A stretch of 64,000 nt of DNA from Stratiolaelaps scimitus (GCA_019614645.1 JABWDB010000002.1:15165501-15229500); one strand, 5' to 3'. Shown: positions 1-13,869, counted from the first letter of the stretch. Notes: generated from the letters alone by a model not told the origin. Made by a program: numbers and translations.

Positions 1-297
1 TTTTTTTTCGGCCCTGACAACGATGATGATGCTGATGATGACGATGAGTCGTTGATGAAAATTACGCTGATGTTCATGATGCCTCTACGTCGATACTGCT
101 GCTCGCGCTGATCCGGATGTAATTTTTCGGAGACTTCGACCATTCATTTTCGACAGGCCGATGGCTGACGCATTTTTACACATTTACACACAAAGACACA
201 TCCTGACGAACGGCCCGATCGAAATCCTTGTCGGTATTTGCGGGCAGCCGCCTTCATCATCGGGTTGTCATGGCGGTGCGGTGCAAAAAGCGTCCCC

Positions 298-340
<43 letters not shown>

Positions 341-1519
341 GTACATGAACATGCGGACACTTCGAGATACGAACGTTGCTGCCGCTGCAGCCGCAGCGTT
401 GATCTGATCTGGGAAGCGGCACAACAACAGATCGATCTAGTGTAGTTGAGATGCTCGGCGATTCACTGTTCGATTAGTGAATTAGATCGTTAATAATGAA
501 AGTGGTCATAACGGTGAAAGTGTGACTCATTTGATAATTAAATTTGATTATTTGCCTAGTGTTATTGTTGTCGTATTATAATTATAATTTTATTGTTATT
601 ATTAATAGTCATTACTATTCCTGCGCGTCTATCTGCGCTATACGCTTGCTCTGCCGTGTCTGCAGTTCCACATATTCGTGAATAATGTCTTATGTATGTG
701 TGTGTGTTTTTTTTGTCATCGATGATCAAATTCGCTAACTCACGAAACGGTAAATTATTGTTTGGTTCTACCGTCGTCCGTCCGTCCGTCGCGCGGTGAC
801 GGACTGTTCATTATTGTTCACGTATTGAATGGGGAGTTCTATCTGAGTTGATTGCGTAGTCGGCTCCTGTCATAATTTACTGCGTATGACATCACACGTA
901 TATTTAGATTTGTTCTATTTTCAATTAGAGCAGAGAGGGCAAGAAGTTTCTAATGATATAATGATATAATATAAAGCCTACATATACATAGATATATATA
1001 TATACATCATGAAACGAGGAGCATTAATAAATGTCTCTGCCTATTACTTTCATATATATATAGCAGCTATTACTGAAGCATATGTTAAACGCATACAACG
1101 ATATTTCGACAGGCGCATGTACGCATCTATCGTATAGGTATGATTAGTCGTGACTGGTACGTTACGCTGTTGGAAGCTGAATATAAACGAACAATGCTTT
1201 GCAACAATTGGTCCAAGAGACAAAAATGCGTACACGAAACACAAGTACACTTCGAGGAAGTTGACCCGACGACGCTGGGCTCGAACGGCTAGATTAATTA
1301 ACCCTGGAGTCACTCAACACAAGTAAATCAAGGGATATGAACTTGAGCGAGATTGCAACTAAAGAAGAACTAAGTATGATTATTAACAAATATATGGTAA
1401 GTATTGCCCAAGAAGTAGGATAAGCAGTATGATATATAAAGTTATACAAACTGTCTTGTATGATATTATAATCTTGATATTTTTTCCTTCTTTTTGCATT
1501 GGTCTGCTCCCGTTCACAG
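1..1519. other. Non-coding stretch left of first visible dys exon
   Basis: No exon is recognisable here. The stretch contains GATGAT-rich DNA at the left edge, a TC microsatellite, a GTCC-type short repeat near 777-790 and AT-rich DNA ending in a pyrimidine-rich acceptor just before 1520. It is most simply an intron of the dysfusion gene, because the exon at 1520 begins inside the PAS-A domain and the bHLH exons must lie further left. Confidence 0.6.
303..338. repeat. (TC)n microsatellite
   Basis: About 18 uninterrupted TC units. Both strands appear as Ser/Leu-rich or Arg/Glu-rich open frames here, but these are artefacts of the repeat. Confidence 0.95.
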
Positions 1520-1723
1520 GAGGATCTTCTTATTCACGGTGACTCGGTATACGATATCATCGAGAAGCAGGATCACGCCAATATTCAGAGCGAGCTGTCG
1601 CGTAGCCCAACGAACGGTGTGTCCGGGTTGAGCGGCGGTTCAGCGAAGGAGATTCGCACCTTCCTCTGCCGGATGAATGTATCTCGCAACGCGCGGCGTC
1701 AAATGCGTTTCGGTGACCAAAAG
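1520..1723 (+). CDS. dys: dys exon: end of PAS-A and linker
   Basis: Acceptor cgttcacag before 1520 and donor gtagat after 1723. It is 68 whole codons, starting EDLLIHGDSVYDIIE and ending MRFGDQK, phase 0 on both sides. Confidence 0.9.
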
Positions 1724-4459
1724 GTAGATTTACTTATTGACCTGGTGAAATTGTATAAAAGTGTTCGTTTTTTTAGGTGAACGCTTGAAGCGTTCATTCA
1801 TGTGGTTTTTTTTGTTTATACTATAGGGCCAAATAGATAATATATATATATATATGTCATCATTTATTCATACGGTATTGTGTTATTCGTACCTAGTAAA
1901 GCCAAACACATAATAGAGTAGTAATTTACAGTTTTCGTGCGAGTTCACCTGTACAATGCTTGTGTGGTATGCTGCATTTGATTACCTCAATGTCTACTCC
2001 ATATAGTACGGCATACTTGCGGTTAGAATGGAACTGGGACATGGAAGTAATCCTTCGTTGAACGTTCGTCTTCCAGGTGGTACTGGTTCAGGGCCATTTT
2101 GCTGGATATCTGCCTCTATGCTCGCGGAACGAGCCAGTCTTCCTCGCGTTATGCACGCCCGTGGCCATGCCGGAGACTCGTGAATGCGTCGTACAGGGCA
2201 GCACACATGTCTTTACCTCGATTCACTCGATGGACATGAAAATTCTCCATCTCGACAGAAATGGCGAATTTCATCTCGGCTATCAGAAGACGAGTCTACA
2301 GGGTATCAGCTGGTACGAACTCGTGCACTGGGACCACCTCAGCGATGCCCAGAGTAAACATAAATTGAGTAAGTTTCACAAGTGAACATTTATCGGCTCT
2401 ATTGGGGTAATCTCGGACATTTTCTTGTTCTCGTTGCACCGAAATGGATTATCCGTATGTATATAATTATTCACTGGATTCACTACATCAAGATTCGTCG
2501 TAGTTTAAGATCTTACCTTTTTGCGATAATTCGTACACATGTACACACACATGTTTACTAATATATATATCTATATATATATATAAACTTGTCATTCTCA
2601 TCTTCATTTTGTTTGTCCCTCTGTCCACCTCTCCGACGCATTTCCCTCATTGTTCTGACTCTCGACATCAGTCACACAAAACGAACAGGAGCGCAGCTGC
2701 ATACTTTTACTTCGGCTCCAGAGCCTCAATCGGGGCTGGATCTGGATTCACTGCGTCCTGCAGGTGAAGGACGCCTCGGATTCATCGCAGCAGCCGGTAA
2801 TCGTTTGCACCAACCAGGTGCTCAGGTATGTTTGCCACTGGCGTAACGTTTCCGCACCTCGGGGTCCAGGCAGAAACATTGACACCCATCATATTTCGGG
2901 GCTGGTAGGCGGGAGTCGCGAGACACAAAATGTACAACCGATCGTCAATATTCCTGGTACTCACCACAGTCGAACATGTGTGTGATTGAAATCGAATGTA
3001 TAACAGAATACGTAACCAGTCGTGTTGGCTGTGAAAACAAACAAAAACCAACTATTATTCTGCCTCCTGAATGTATATTTGTTTACTGGTCTCTAGCAGT
3101 CGTAATTAGGTGTGTGGTAATTTCCTGCTAATCAGCATATGCATCCTTCGTAGCGTTACTTCTCGCGAATATGCATTTCTATTTTTGTTCTAATTCCAAC
3201 ACTTTTGCGAATGTACAATTGTTTACAGTGAACGCGAGGCGTATGTCATGCGGCAGAACAGCTGGCTCTACCAGTACTATTCGCTGCACTCGAAAATGAG
3301 CTATAATCTCGGCTATAGTGATCCTCCCGCGCGGCCGCCGTCGCCGCCAAGTCAGACGCGGCCCTCAGCGCAATATTCACCGGTGCGCACCTACTCGGCG
3401 CCATCGCCCGTGACGCCCGTGTTGAGCAGTTCGGCGTCGATTGCCCCAGTGGCACCAGCACCACAGTACGCTGCCAGTGTCTACAATCCCGCATCTTACG
3501 TTAGTCAGCCGCAAAACACCTCGTCGAAATGGACCCCGCAGGCGTTGCGCGGCGTCAAACGATCGGCGTCACCGACGAACGACGACCGATACTCACCGAT
3601 GATGCCGTCCTCCCTGACGCATCCACACGTCGGTGTCAGCGTCGGTCTCGGCGTCGGTGTGGGCAGCATGAGCGGGATGGCAATGCAGAGCCATCAGACG
3701 CACTCATCATCGCCTGCCCCCCCTCATCAGACACTGTCGCATTATCCTCAGCCGACGACGCTGATACACGATCACGCGGGCCCGATTCAGGTGTCCCAGT
3801 TCACCGAGCTGACAGCGCCAAGTGGCGCTTGCACCGGCAGCTACCCTTACGGCAGCCTGACGTTGGCGACGGCCGCTACCGCGCCAGTCTTCCAGCGAGT
3901 ACCTGCTCCGGCGACGGCTAAATATCATCATCACCATCACCACCACCACCACCAGCCGAATCATCCGCATCAGCTGGACGAGGAGGCGGCCGCCGTTGGC
4001 GATGTCGAGCAGAGTCTCACGCCGACGAACACCGAGGAGGTTAGCCAGCTCATCTCCGCAGCGAACTACCTACGAAGCGTGCCCCGGCCGACGTACATCG
4101 AGCCGACGCCTCTCGATCCTTACCACTTCTCGTTGGCCTACCCGAAGTACTCAGAGTTGCCACTGCACTTCGACTATCTCGGGGCGGCGACTAGTGAATA
4201 TCACCGATCGTTGATGCCACCCCCACCCCCGCATCACCATCATCATCCAGCACTGCTCTGCGCTCCGACCCCCCACGGCACTGAGGCGACTCATCCGCAT
4301 TTGGCAGCGGCTGCCCACCCAGTCCATACACACGCCACTCTAGTCAGTCATCCGGGAGCAATGCACCCGAACGCCTCATCGCCGCCGGTTCTTACGTGTC
4401 TATCGTCGGCCATTCCTTCAATGCCCTCGATGGATGATCATAGCGCAAAGGTGGCGTAA
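1520..4459 (+). CDS. dys: Dysfusion-like bHLH-PAS transcription factor (NPAS4 relative), 3' four exons
   Basis: Join 1520-1723, 2077-2368, 2672-2825 and 3229-4459: 1881 nt, 626 codons plus stop, with intron phases 0, 1 and 2 that all match across the joins. The protein is a class I bHLH-PAS transcription factor; in Drosophila, Dysfusion pairs with Tango (ARNT) and controls tracheal fusion cells and leg joints. Visible parts are the end of PAS-A (GDSVYDIIEKQDH), the linker RMNVSRNARRQMRFGDQ, a full PAS-B (IHSMDMKILHLDRNGEFHLGY, WIHCVLQVKD, PVIVCTNQVL), the conserved stretch NSWLYQYYSLHSK after PAS-B, and a low-complexity tail of about 390 residues rich in Pro, Ser, Ala and His. The bHLH region is missing because it lies outside the left edge. 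NPAS4 was the alternative; the linker and post-PAS-B sequences fit arthropod Dysfusion better. Confidence 0.92.
2077..2368 (+). CDS. dys: dys exon: PAS-B first half
   Basis: Acceptor cttccag, donor gtaagt at 2369. It begins VVLVQGHFAGYLPLCS, continues with AMPETRECVVQGSTHVF and the PAS-B core, and ends in phase 1 within the HKLI codon run. Confidence 0.92.
2672..2825 (+). CDS. dys: dys exon: PAS-B second half
   Basis: Acceptor gacatcag, donor gtatgt at 2826. Joined to the previous exon it reads KLITQNEQERSC, then WIWIHCVLQVKD and PVIVCTNQVL, ending in phase 2. The open frame seen in a different register across this exon is a shadow. Confidence 0.92.
3229..4459 (+). CDS. dys: dys terminal exon: conserved NSWLYQYY block and Pro/His-rich tail
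   Basis: Acceptor gtttacag before 3229; the joined codon AG|T gives SEREAYVMRQNSWLYQYY. After this block the exon codes a tail of low-complexity Pro, Ser, Thr, Ala and Val segments, a run of nine His codons at 3926-3952 and a PPPPPHHHHHP block near 4220-4250, ending TAA at 4457-4459. The tail is probably the transactivation region by analogy with the family. Many overlapping open frames here in other registers are shadows caused by high GC. Confidence 0.93.
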
Positions 4460-5695
4460 ACGGTGTCACCGCGTCGGGTCATCCATCATCGTGTCGCCAG
4501 CAGCCTCCTCGCCAGCCCCCTCTAGCCTAGGTTCTTCTCCCCCCGATCCTCCAGCCCGCCCGGGGCCCATGAGCGCGTGACCGGTGCAAACGTTCAATGA
4601 TCTTCGTATACCGAGTAAAATATTAAATACTACAGTGAAGTACCAAAACGGCCGTCGAATCATCTCCGACACCGAGCGACAAAGACGTCAATGATGACCG
4701 CCGATCGTTTCACATTTGGGCTGAAATGGTAATGATTTAATTAATGGAAATGATTAATGAAGCTTCACACAGGCTTGCTTGCTGACCTCTGTCGTTTAGT
4801 CAGAGTAGTCAGGTTTTCTCAGACGTCGTCGAAGTTGGCATGGCTCTGCGAGGTGACACATATCCAGCATTTCTTTTCGATCAGCCTGCCTTCATTTATA
4901 GATACGTTGACGGTGGGCGGCTCGATCAGCTTTACCTTCATACATACTGGCGGTGATCCACGGCTTCACGGTCATATACATAAAATATATCCGCTGTCTC
5001 CAACACCCGCCCCATTGCATATCCACCACCCCCCCCCCTCTCTATGTTCGTTGCCGCGCGTGAACGCGGACGGACTCTGAACCAAAGTGAAGTGCCTTAG
5101 CCCGACAATGCCATTCTGTTCCCGGTGGCGCCGGAGTTATCGGTGAAGTCGTATGCATTACGAAGTATAAAAAAAAAAACAAGAAACCACCGGAGACAAT
5201 GATGTCGGCTGTCCGTAGAATCTCAGTAGATGAACGCAAACGGCGTTACGTTCAGTAATTATCGATATTAATAAAATCGAATTATCGAGACGACGACGAT
5301 GATAATGATAACGATTATAGCCATTACTAATGATCATCATTGTTTTATAAGAATACAATGCAAGGATGCATTTACGAGAAAAGAATTGCACACACACACA
5401 CAATCATGTACCATATCTCACGCCCTGCCCAGTGTCCTAATTATTATTATTATTCTCATTATAATTTTGATTTTTCATATATTTTTGTCTAGAATATTAG
5501 TCTACAATGTTTAAGGCACACGAGAGGACACGAAAATATATTGTAGCTGATTTCCATTTGTTTTTAGTGATGTTCATTATTATTTCGAAGTGAGTTTGTT
5601 GTGTATTGAGTGACATTCTCGGTGCTCCCCCCCATTTGTATCTTGTGCTGTTTTTATTGCACAGATATGTAATACATGGGCGCACAGTACGTGTT

Positions 5696-5730
<35 letters not shown>

Positions 5731-8700
5731 GCGAGAATGCCACCCAGACGAGTCGGGAGACAACAACACCTATTTGTGAGTTGAACACCCACCGCCCCTT
5801 GAGATCCACATGTAACAACCGTGAATGCCGATTGCTAACAATCTACTGGGTCAGCTTGTAATCTAAGAAAATGTTATCCAATCATATAACTGTTGCAAGT
5901 GCATTGAACACAAATAGTTAATGTATTATTGTTCATTAATAATGAACAATGCGAGTCTTTAACCGGTTCATGTTTGTATATGTCAGTGCGTGTGTTTGGC
6001 GGACAATTCGACTCGACATCTCTATGTATCTATAGAGATCTCTCTCTCTGTACAATGGTATAATTCGCATGTTGTGTGGTTGGTCGGTCTTATCGTTTTT
6101 TTTCTAAGCGAGAGGCACACGAATCGCTACGCTGAGTGCTCCTCAAATGACAGACGCTGTGAAACCGCTGAGCTCCTTCAAGGTAGGCGCGAACCTTGAA
6201 GGTGCGATCATCGACGAAGTGCCAATGCCAGCAGAGGGGAAATGTGAAAATTATGTGGGTAAACCATTCGTGTGCCGTTGGAAGTTCGACGCAAAGCCAG
6301 TCGCTCTGCCCCAACGGTGGTGGCTATGACGAAAGCTGTCTAGAGCGTTTCGGCGTACAGACAACAGCCTACTCCAGCAGCGCGTCCATGTCAAATTGGA
6401 CGCGTTTGTCCTAAACAGCGGACGTCGCAGCATAGGTGGCAGGTATAAAGCATATCAGGAACAGTTAGCACAAACAAGGGATAATCGGTCTTTGTTACCG
6501 AGAGCTTACCGAGGCACAGCGGGTGAGCTGTCGTATATCTGCGGCCCGGCGTATTACACCCGGTAGCTCGGATCCGGTAGCAATTAATGCGGCGCTAAGC
6601 CGAATCGACGCTGCGGCATCGCTCAGATTTAGCAGAGAGCGTTAAACAGAGACAAATAATCTGGACAATTTTAGGAATTTGCGGATAATACGAACATTTG
6701 TAATTCTCGCTCACATGAAGCTCGCGAATCCAGCCGACAAAAATGTCGTAGCATTCCACCGGGCATATACCCACAACCAGTTGACGTGTGCTACACGTCA
6801 AGTGATCGCAGAGGCAACCACAGCGCTTGCTTCGGGGGAGCAACCTTCAGCGAGAACAAAAACCAAATCGGAGTGACGTGTGGAATGATTAGTCTATGTG
6901 CGGCCTCTCTCTCCTTCGCACTGTAAAATCGGCCCTAGCGACCATTTCTTCCTCGGAAAGGCCACACCACGACATATACCATAATCGTCACACTGTGAAC
7001 TGGATCGAGCGCCCCAAGTAATTAATGTCAGCTAGCAAGCTATTGTATTAGTAAGTACTACTAGATACATACTGTAAATAGTGTCTGATTGTGTGTGTGC
7101 GTGTGTAGTGTGAATGTATGGGCAACACAGGAGCGAAAGTGTCCGCATCCATTTCGATCTGCACCAATCACGCGTCGCACCTCATTTTGTGTGCATCCGT
7201 ATGGCATATTGCCGTAAGTGTACGTGTTATTACCACAGAAAAAAGTATAAGACAGAGAGTACGCGAGCGAGAGGGAGAGAAAGAGAGAGAGAGAAAGAAA
7301 GAGAGTTCAGTATTATTAAGGCTATTATTGATTATTAATAGTTATATTAGTAGTGGATTAACGATGATGATGTGACAAAAATTGTGAACTATATGCCACC
7401 GCTGGTAAATAAATTATTTATTTTATTATCAAATACATGTGTTGTTATTATTGCGCAAGCGTCGTTATGTATAATCAACCCGGTTGCCATGTACGTACTG
7501 TTCTTAGGGTATCCTTGCATGACCAGATGTGACCAACCTTTTACTTCATACAAATTCATGTGAATCTCAAATATAAACGCCACTGGGAAAATTAAGAACA
7601 GTGTGCTCCGAATAAGCAATCATTTCATACGATTGCTTTCCCAAACGCTTCCAAAAGTTAGTAATGCCTGTGTTTTTTATGGAATTGATTCACCAAGCAA
7701 GTTATCAATTCGTCACATGTTTTTACATGCATGATGTCAGATGATGTAACGACCTCATCTGCTATGATGTATTATATATATAGAAGGATGTTCTCCATTT
7801 ATATTAGCTACCCATCGTATCTGTCAAAGAGGCCATCGCTCGTAGAATGACATTAAGTTTGCAAATCATGCGGGTACCATTGTGGCATTAACCTCGGAAA
7901 ATCGATCAACGTCCGCAACGAACCACAAAGTATTTGACTTTGGGAATTATTATCATTACATATATTCTACTTCGATTTTCGCCACATCAGCAATAATATG
8001 GATGCAAAACACGCATACACATCAAGTGTTTTTCAGGTGAACATGATATCATATAATATATGAGCTACAAGAGAAACCTGCCAATGATGGGCAAGTTTCC
8101 GCGTGGTATCGCGTGCAGGCTTTGTTCTATCGTCGACATCGTAGCTTAGGGTATTTGTACGGAGATTACTGGAGAAAACGATTGGTGACGCGACATTTCC
8201 AGGTTAACGGCTATTTGTCCTGCCTGCTTCCGGCGGAATGATACTATGACCCTCCGCTTCCCCTCGAATTTCCCCTTTACGCCTTACCTAGCTGGCATTC
8301 GATCATTGGTTATGGTAGACACCAACTTCTCTTGCGAGATCTCTTTTCCGAGTTGGAGGCATCAAGATCTAACGCTCACTGGCTGAATGGCTGATGCAGT
8401 GGCCGAGTGCCGCTCACACATCTTTCCTATACTCTGGCCGTATTTGTTTTTGATGTGAAAGCCTCAACCGGTAACACGCGTAGATTTCTTTCGCATGAAC
8501 CTTAAAGCATCCTAGGTCGTCCAAATTGCCCTCTTCGATGACGAAGCAAAGAGCCAGCGAGAGAGGGACGTGATGTCCTGTAACAGCCACCATAGTCAAG
8601 AGGTAAGGATAGCTGCACCTCCCTAAAGACAAACTTGTTTGCAGCATCGTCATAAGTGTAGTGGCAGTGTGTATGAGTGAGTATCTCTCTCCTCTCCTCT

Positions 8701-9353
8701 CCACTAACAAACCCCACTGCTTTAACTGCGCCCTATTCAACTGTCTGTTCATCGAGGCTGGCTAGGCAATCAGGACCTTTGGGACAGAACGTCTAAGAAA
8801 GATAACCTTCCCTAAGGATCTGCTTGCCTGAGCGCCGGCTGTACGGCGCCACCGCCCAGCAAACGCGTCTACCAGAGACGTGCAGAGCCTTCACGCTGCA
8901 GTAAGCTGGGATATCGCCGAACGTCAGACCGGCGTTCGTGGTCGGCTGCCATTTCGATTGGAGTACAGGGAACCACTCGGCTGATCAGAACGAGCTGCAC
9001 TGGGACCGGCGATATGCATATCCCAGGGATGCGTGTAGCAGGTTCTACCCGTCTTACTGCGTTCATGTATGCACACGTCGAACATAGCCTTGTAGCTTCA
9101 TTTTCGTGATTGCCTGCTAATATGTAGCAACGTGAGGCTGAGCGATGACAGCGAGCCTAATCATGCTACCTGCGAACGTGGCTGGTCGAAGCTAGAGCTA
9201 TCGAATAGGTCGAGGTAGGTGTCCAGTAAACTTAGTTGATGTCCTGCGAAATCAAGTGGACAAAATAGGCTCAGCTGAGCGCAGCCAGCTCCGACGCGAG
9301 CACGCGTATCCGGCAAATCGGCAGGAGAAGAGGTGAAGTAGGAGGGTAAGGAA

Positions 9354-9453
9354 ATGGCGCCCGCAAGAGAACGCGCACCCGGCATGGACCACCAGTTGGA
9401 GATGGACCGCGATACAGTGCGCACGGCCGTGTTGCACGTTAACGGAAGAAATG
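9354..9453 (+). CDS. Candidate 5' coding exon (unassigned; possibly TRPA1 start)
   Basis: An ATG in a strong context (ggaaATGG) follows purine-rich DNA and opens MAPARERAPGMDHQLEMDR, ending after 33 codons at G|gtacgt, a reasonable donor, in phase 1. It lies upstream of TRPA1 on the same strand. The next firm exon at 14612 needs phase 0, so a linking exon would be required. I saw no homology; this may be chance. Confidence 0.2.
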
Positions 9454-12400
9454 GTACGTTCCGTCTGTGGTTTAGGATGATACGGTGTGGTGTGCGTGTG
9501 TGTGTGTGTGTGGTTAGTGAGGTTGACACTGCTACAACCTCTGCTATCATTCACTCATGCACTGTGGATATACTGAGTGCACCAAGTGGCCACAGTGCCA
9601 GCAACCCACTAGAGTGCGCAAAAAGGTAGGCAGTGCTTCACTCTGGCTCGTGATATAGCGAATGCCTGGATAAAAGCTTGTGTTTGTGGAGTCCCTCGGA
9701 AGGGGCATATAAAGAGGTGTGGCGAGATGATCGCTGAACTAACGAGGGCGCGGGAGGACCGCTGTTGGCTTTCTGGTCCGGCCCAGTCGCGTAAATGACA
9801 TCGACTTTTTTAATTAACATGAAGTCGATTTGTGCGGAATTAGCCTAGCGTCGCAGTTAGAGCCAAAATCATAGTGCACTTTGATTGGAGTGGATGCCTA
9901 CACTCCCACGTCGCAGAGGAAAGTGGAATCGATTCGAGCACGCCAGATTTTGCTGTAAGCAATGGACACAGGTCACATTTCCAAAAGTAGCCAAATTCAT
10001 GTCGAATAAAATCAATTCCATTACGTTGCTGGTAACTTTTAAAGCAGTTCTGTTTGGCAGAAGCGGATAGACGTCCGATTTCTCAAGTGAATTCAAGCAA
10101 CAGAAAAGATCCTATACAATACATATATATATATATATATATATACATATATATTGAATGAACGTCACCCACTAGAGCGCAGCGATGATAACACCGGGAA
10201 AATCTATATGCGAATCATAAGAGGGCCAAATGCAAATCATTGATCCGCTGACGCCTTGTCTACAGAGAGATATCTATTCGAGTTAACCCTTCTATTTCGC
10301 TTAGACAAATAATAGATCAAGTTTGCGATTAATCCTAATTGAGGCCTCATTGAGTTTTACAGTTAAAAGTCAATTGACGCAACGCTCAAGTGGAGCTCGC
10401 GACAGGGACAGATTCGATATCTCCGAATCCCTATTCTACTTCATAATTATGTCTATTTTAATATCGTCGGAGCTATCGGGCTGATACAGTTTTTCTAAAC
10501 TACGCGAGAATAGAATGATAGCTACCAAAAATAAGCTTAACCTATCGAGGCACGGCTTCGGAATCGATTGCCGACAAACCGATCGATTGGACAATCCTAT
10601 GAATATACGACGGGCAGCGACTTAACTCTGACTATATAGTTTACTACACTCAGGTTCAAGAGATATCTTGCCAGGGTAATTCTTAATGAGTGTCGGGATG
10701 ATTACCATAATGACGCAGGTCGACTCGAATGAATTTTGTCTTTTCCTGAATAAGTTCCTCCTGTTGGCCGTTTATGACGTTTGATTCGTATTAGTACCTG
10801 CAGAGTGAATTGAAAGTATAAATTAAATTATAATTTTTTCAGCTTCAACTTAATCGAGCCTTACATGCGATCGAAAATTCGCCACAGTGAATTCCTAATT
10901 AATTAGCCTTATACAAGCATTTCGTATAACATGAACAGCATAAAATTGTCGACGACGTGCTCTCTCCCACAGTGCTCTTATAATGCACGACCAACCACAG
11001 AACGTGATCAATCTTAGCAGTCATAGTGTTTACATAGGTTGGCCTCTTTGAAAAGGGGCTTAAACAGTCTCCAGCCTCCCTTTTCTTCGTTCTGCTCAAC
11101 TTACTAAGTAACTTTCCCAAATATATAATGAGCACAGAATGCATTCCGGAGCATACGCAACGAATGTTTCGTGCCGCTGTCCTTACATAATCCGTAAGCG
11201 AATGGTTTTGTGAACTTACTATACATATATCTATGTGTGACTTTGTACATATATTATATATATATACGTTATACTCGATAGCTCACGATGAAACCTTTAT
11301 GTACCCTCCTGATGAAACTGCCTGACACCTGGCAATGTTAATCGATACCCAAATACCCGAATATTAGACATTGTCGCCATGAGCCGCCCAAGTTGCGAGG
11401 CTTGCACCTTTAGAGATACAACAAACAATACCACTTTTGAGAACAGCTGATGTATATACATCCTAACTTCTAGCGACGGAAACTAGCTATTTTAGCTGAC
11501 GAAAAATATGAAGATATAAATTTGATGAAGATCACAATAATAATATAATGTGTTTTATGCTATTATCCGCATTGTCGGATGCTTTGTCTCGACTGCTGTT
11601 TTCTGCTGGAAGAACCAAAGCAATGGAGGGAGCGACTATGAGCAGCCGCAAACGGACGGGATCATTGTTGACTATAGAGAATATTATTGCAATCGTTACT
11701 AAAATCGGATCATGCACACTAAGCGTGTGTAGGTATACGTGTAAGGGAGCCCTCTAAGCAAAAGCAGGCGACGGCTACACGAGGGGATGCTCTTCCATTG
11801 TATTGCCAATGGCTGTTGCTGCTACCTCTGATGAGTGGTGCGATTTCTGCTGGCGGCGATAAGGCAAAATTGCTAATGAAAGCTAACCACGCCTTAATGA
11901 TATCTACGTCTTGCGCAGCGCTATAGAGAGGATTCAGCGAACGGGGAGCGGTGTCTCGATAGACACCGCTGCGTGGGTGCTCCGCATAAATGTATATATT
12001 GGAGCCGGTCGTAGTGAGGTTAGAGAGTATTTCTTTTTTTGTATCCGTAAGGCAACCGAGGTGTCAGTATCATCTAGGAGTGTCGGGAGTAGGCGTTGTA
12101 CATCTACTCAATCGTATTCGGACACAAGCTTTTCATCACAAGGTTTATGTGGATTACAATTTGAGTTTTGTATGAAGATATCAGCTAAGCTAAGGGAAAC
12201 ATCTCAGCACAGCATTCATGGACAGTGACGAGGGCGATTTGACGACTAACATGCTCTCTCATGAAGTCACTGAGGTTATGCGACGCGCAACAATAAACAT
12301 ATAGAAACGTATCTAATATGAGCCGAGATATATAATTACCATTAAGGCGAAGCAGGCAGTACTTTTGGACACAGTACTTTTGAGTTAGTCAAGTGATAAA

Positions 12401-13352
12401 TCCAACCTCATTCCGCTAGGTGTTGTCAGCAGCTTCCTGTCAATGCAGAAAACATGTAACTGGCAACGGCTGTAATTAAATGTACACTCCTTGACGCTAC
12501 TGAGCTTAATGATATTTGCGCGCTCTACTTCAGCGACAACAACAGCACTAACAATCTAAATCGATTTTTATATGGCCTTCGACGATGCGTATTATTCCCG
12601 AGTAAAGCTCATACATGCAGCGTCACAATCGTGTAATGTGTCGGATGCTATTGTTGTAGCGTATATGACCTTGTCACCGGAAGTAAAAGATCATTCCGAA
12701 GGCGGTTCACCCCGTAGGAAGTCATTTAAGACCTCGACATTGGCCAGGTCAAGATCAACTGGTAGACTTCGATGCGCCACTCAAGGCCCCGCCCTTGGAC
12801 GGTGACGCGTTGCCGTAGGATTGATTAGCTTTACCTCTATGGAGATTCTGGCCCAAAACGTCTTCGAAGCTACGATGAGACACCTCCGTCAGTGTCCAAT
12901 GCCGAGGACGAATCGGTCAACTTATCGGTCTTTAGTTCCAAGTGAATAAAAACCAAGTGTATAAACGCTAAACACAGTGGAGAGGAGATGTCTCCTTCTC
13001 CGCTGTGATGTTTAGCAAAGGCGGTTAATGAGTGACAGCTATATCTGAACGTTGAGTGAAAATCACTTGTGCTGAGAGGACAATCCACTTGGATACTGTA
13101 GATAGCTCAAGGCATCCCGCGGCGTTAACAGTTAGCACGCAATGCGAATGCGGCAACAAGCAGGTGTGCCTTCTGTATTGTGTTTGAGATCGCTGACAAA
13201 TGACAATGATTTTTCGAACGAGCGAGACGATTCCTACAACCTACAGATGATAATATTAGAAATTTTAAGGAGATTATCTACAAGGTTAAAAATGAAGCAA
13301 ATGTTGGAATTATAATTGCCTCATTAGAAATACCGTTTCGGTGTAATGGCGG

Positions 13353-13375
13353 CAATAATAATAATAATAATAATA
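13353..13375. repeat. (AAT)n microsatellite
   Basis: About seven ATA/AAT trinucleotide units in AT-rich intergenic DNA. Confidence 0.85.
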
Positions 13376-13869
13376 GCACCAGCTTCGACTTCTTGATAGA
13401 TGCCATCTGGTATTATTCTTGTGTCATGGGGATTTCGGAAACGCAGGATCCATGTGCGTCACGTTGTCAATAGTGAACGGGTAGTGAGGCACCCATTTGC
13501 AAACCCATTCACTAAACTCGGGTGGCCCCCGACAAAGTGTTAGAATTTGCCGTACGTTCCTTCGATAGGTGCCATGCAGCCTAATGCGTAGCTATCCACC
13601 ACCTCTCCTGTCAGCCTCAAGTACCACAAGTGTCTAAAAATCCGGGCTGATCGAAAGCCAAGAGTCAAGTGCCCGAAGTATGTTTAGTGGTTCGTGGGAG
13701 TCTTAATGGAGCAGCAGCATGGTATGAATTGTTAATGCTCATCCCTTCGGGTGCCGTTGCTGTAGAAACTATGCACGGCACCATGATTTGTGATTCGCTC
13801 CTTCAGTTATGTGTTAGATCGAGTGACACGTTTGGTTCACCTTTTGTCACATTGAACTCAGTTGTTGGC

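Larger units (their letters stand above)
4460..13869. other. Long stretch between dys and the first firm TRPA1 exon
   Basis: The dys 3' UTR must begin at 4460; an AATAAA at 5270-5275 is one possible polyadenylation signal. Otherwise I see only simple repeats: (TA)n at 5700-5728, GA-rich DNA at 7260-7305, a GT run near 9490-9510 and (TA)n near 10126-10150. There is also a short palindrome near 5928-5950. A candidate first exon at 9354 is listed separately. The first exon(s) and promoter of TRPA1 are expected somewhere here but were not found with confidence. Confidence 0.5.

Noticed and set aside
144..445. Overlapping open frames on both strands of about 92 aa near the left edge
   Set aside because: Both run through the TC repeat (Ser-Leu and Arg-Glu runs) and have no other support.
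3529..4333. Several further open frames overlapping the last dys exon
   Set aside because: They lie in other frames of a GC-rich, repeat-like coding exon; the dys frame is supported by homology and splice joins.
9161..9554. Minus-strand open frames of 129 and 100 aa
   Set aside because: Built on a GT/CA repeat (HTHTHT) with no domain, splice sites or family resemblance.
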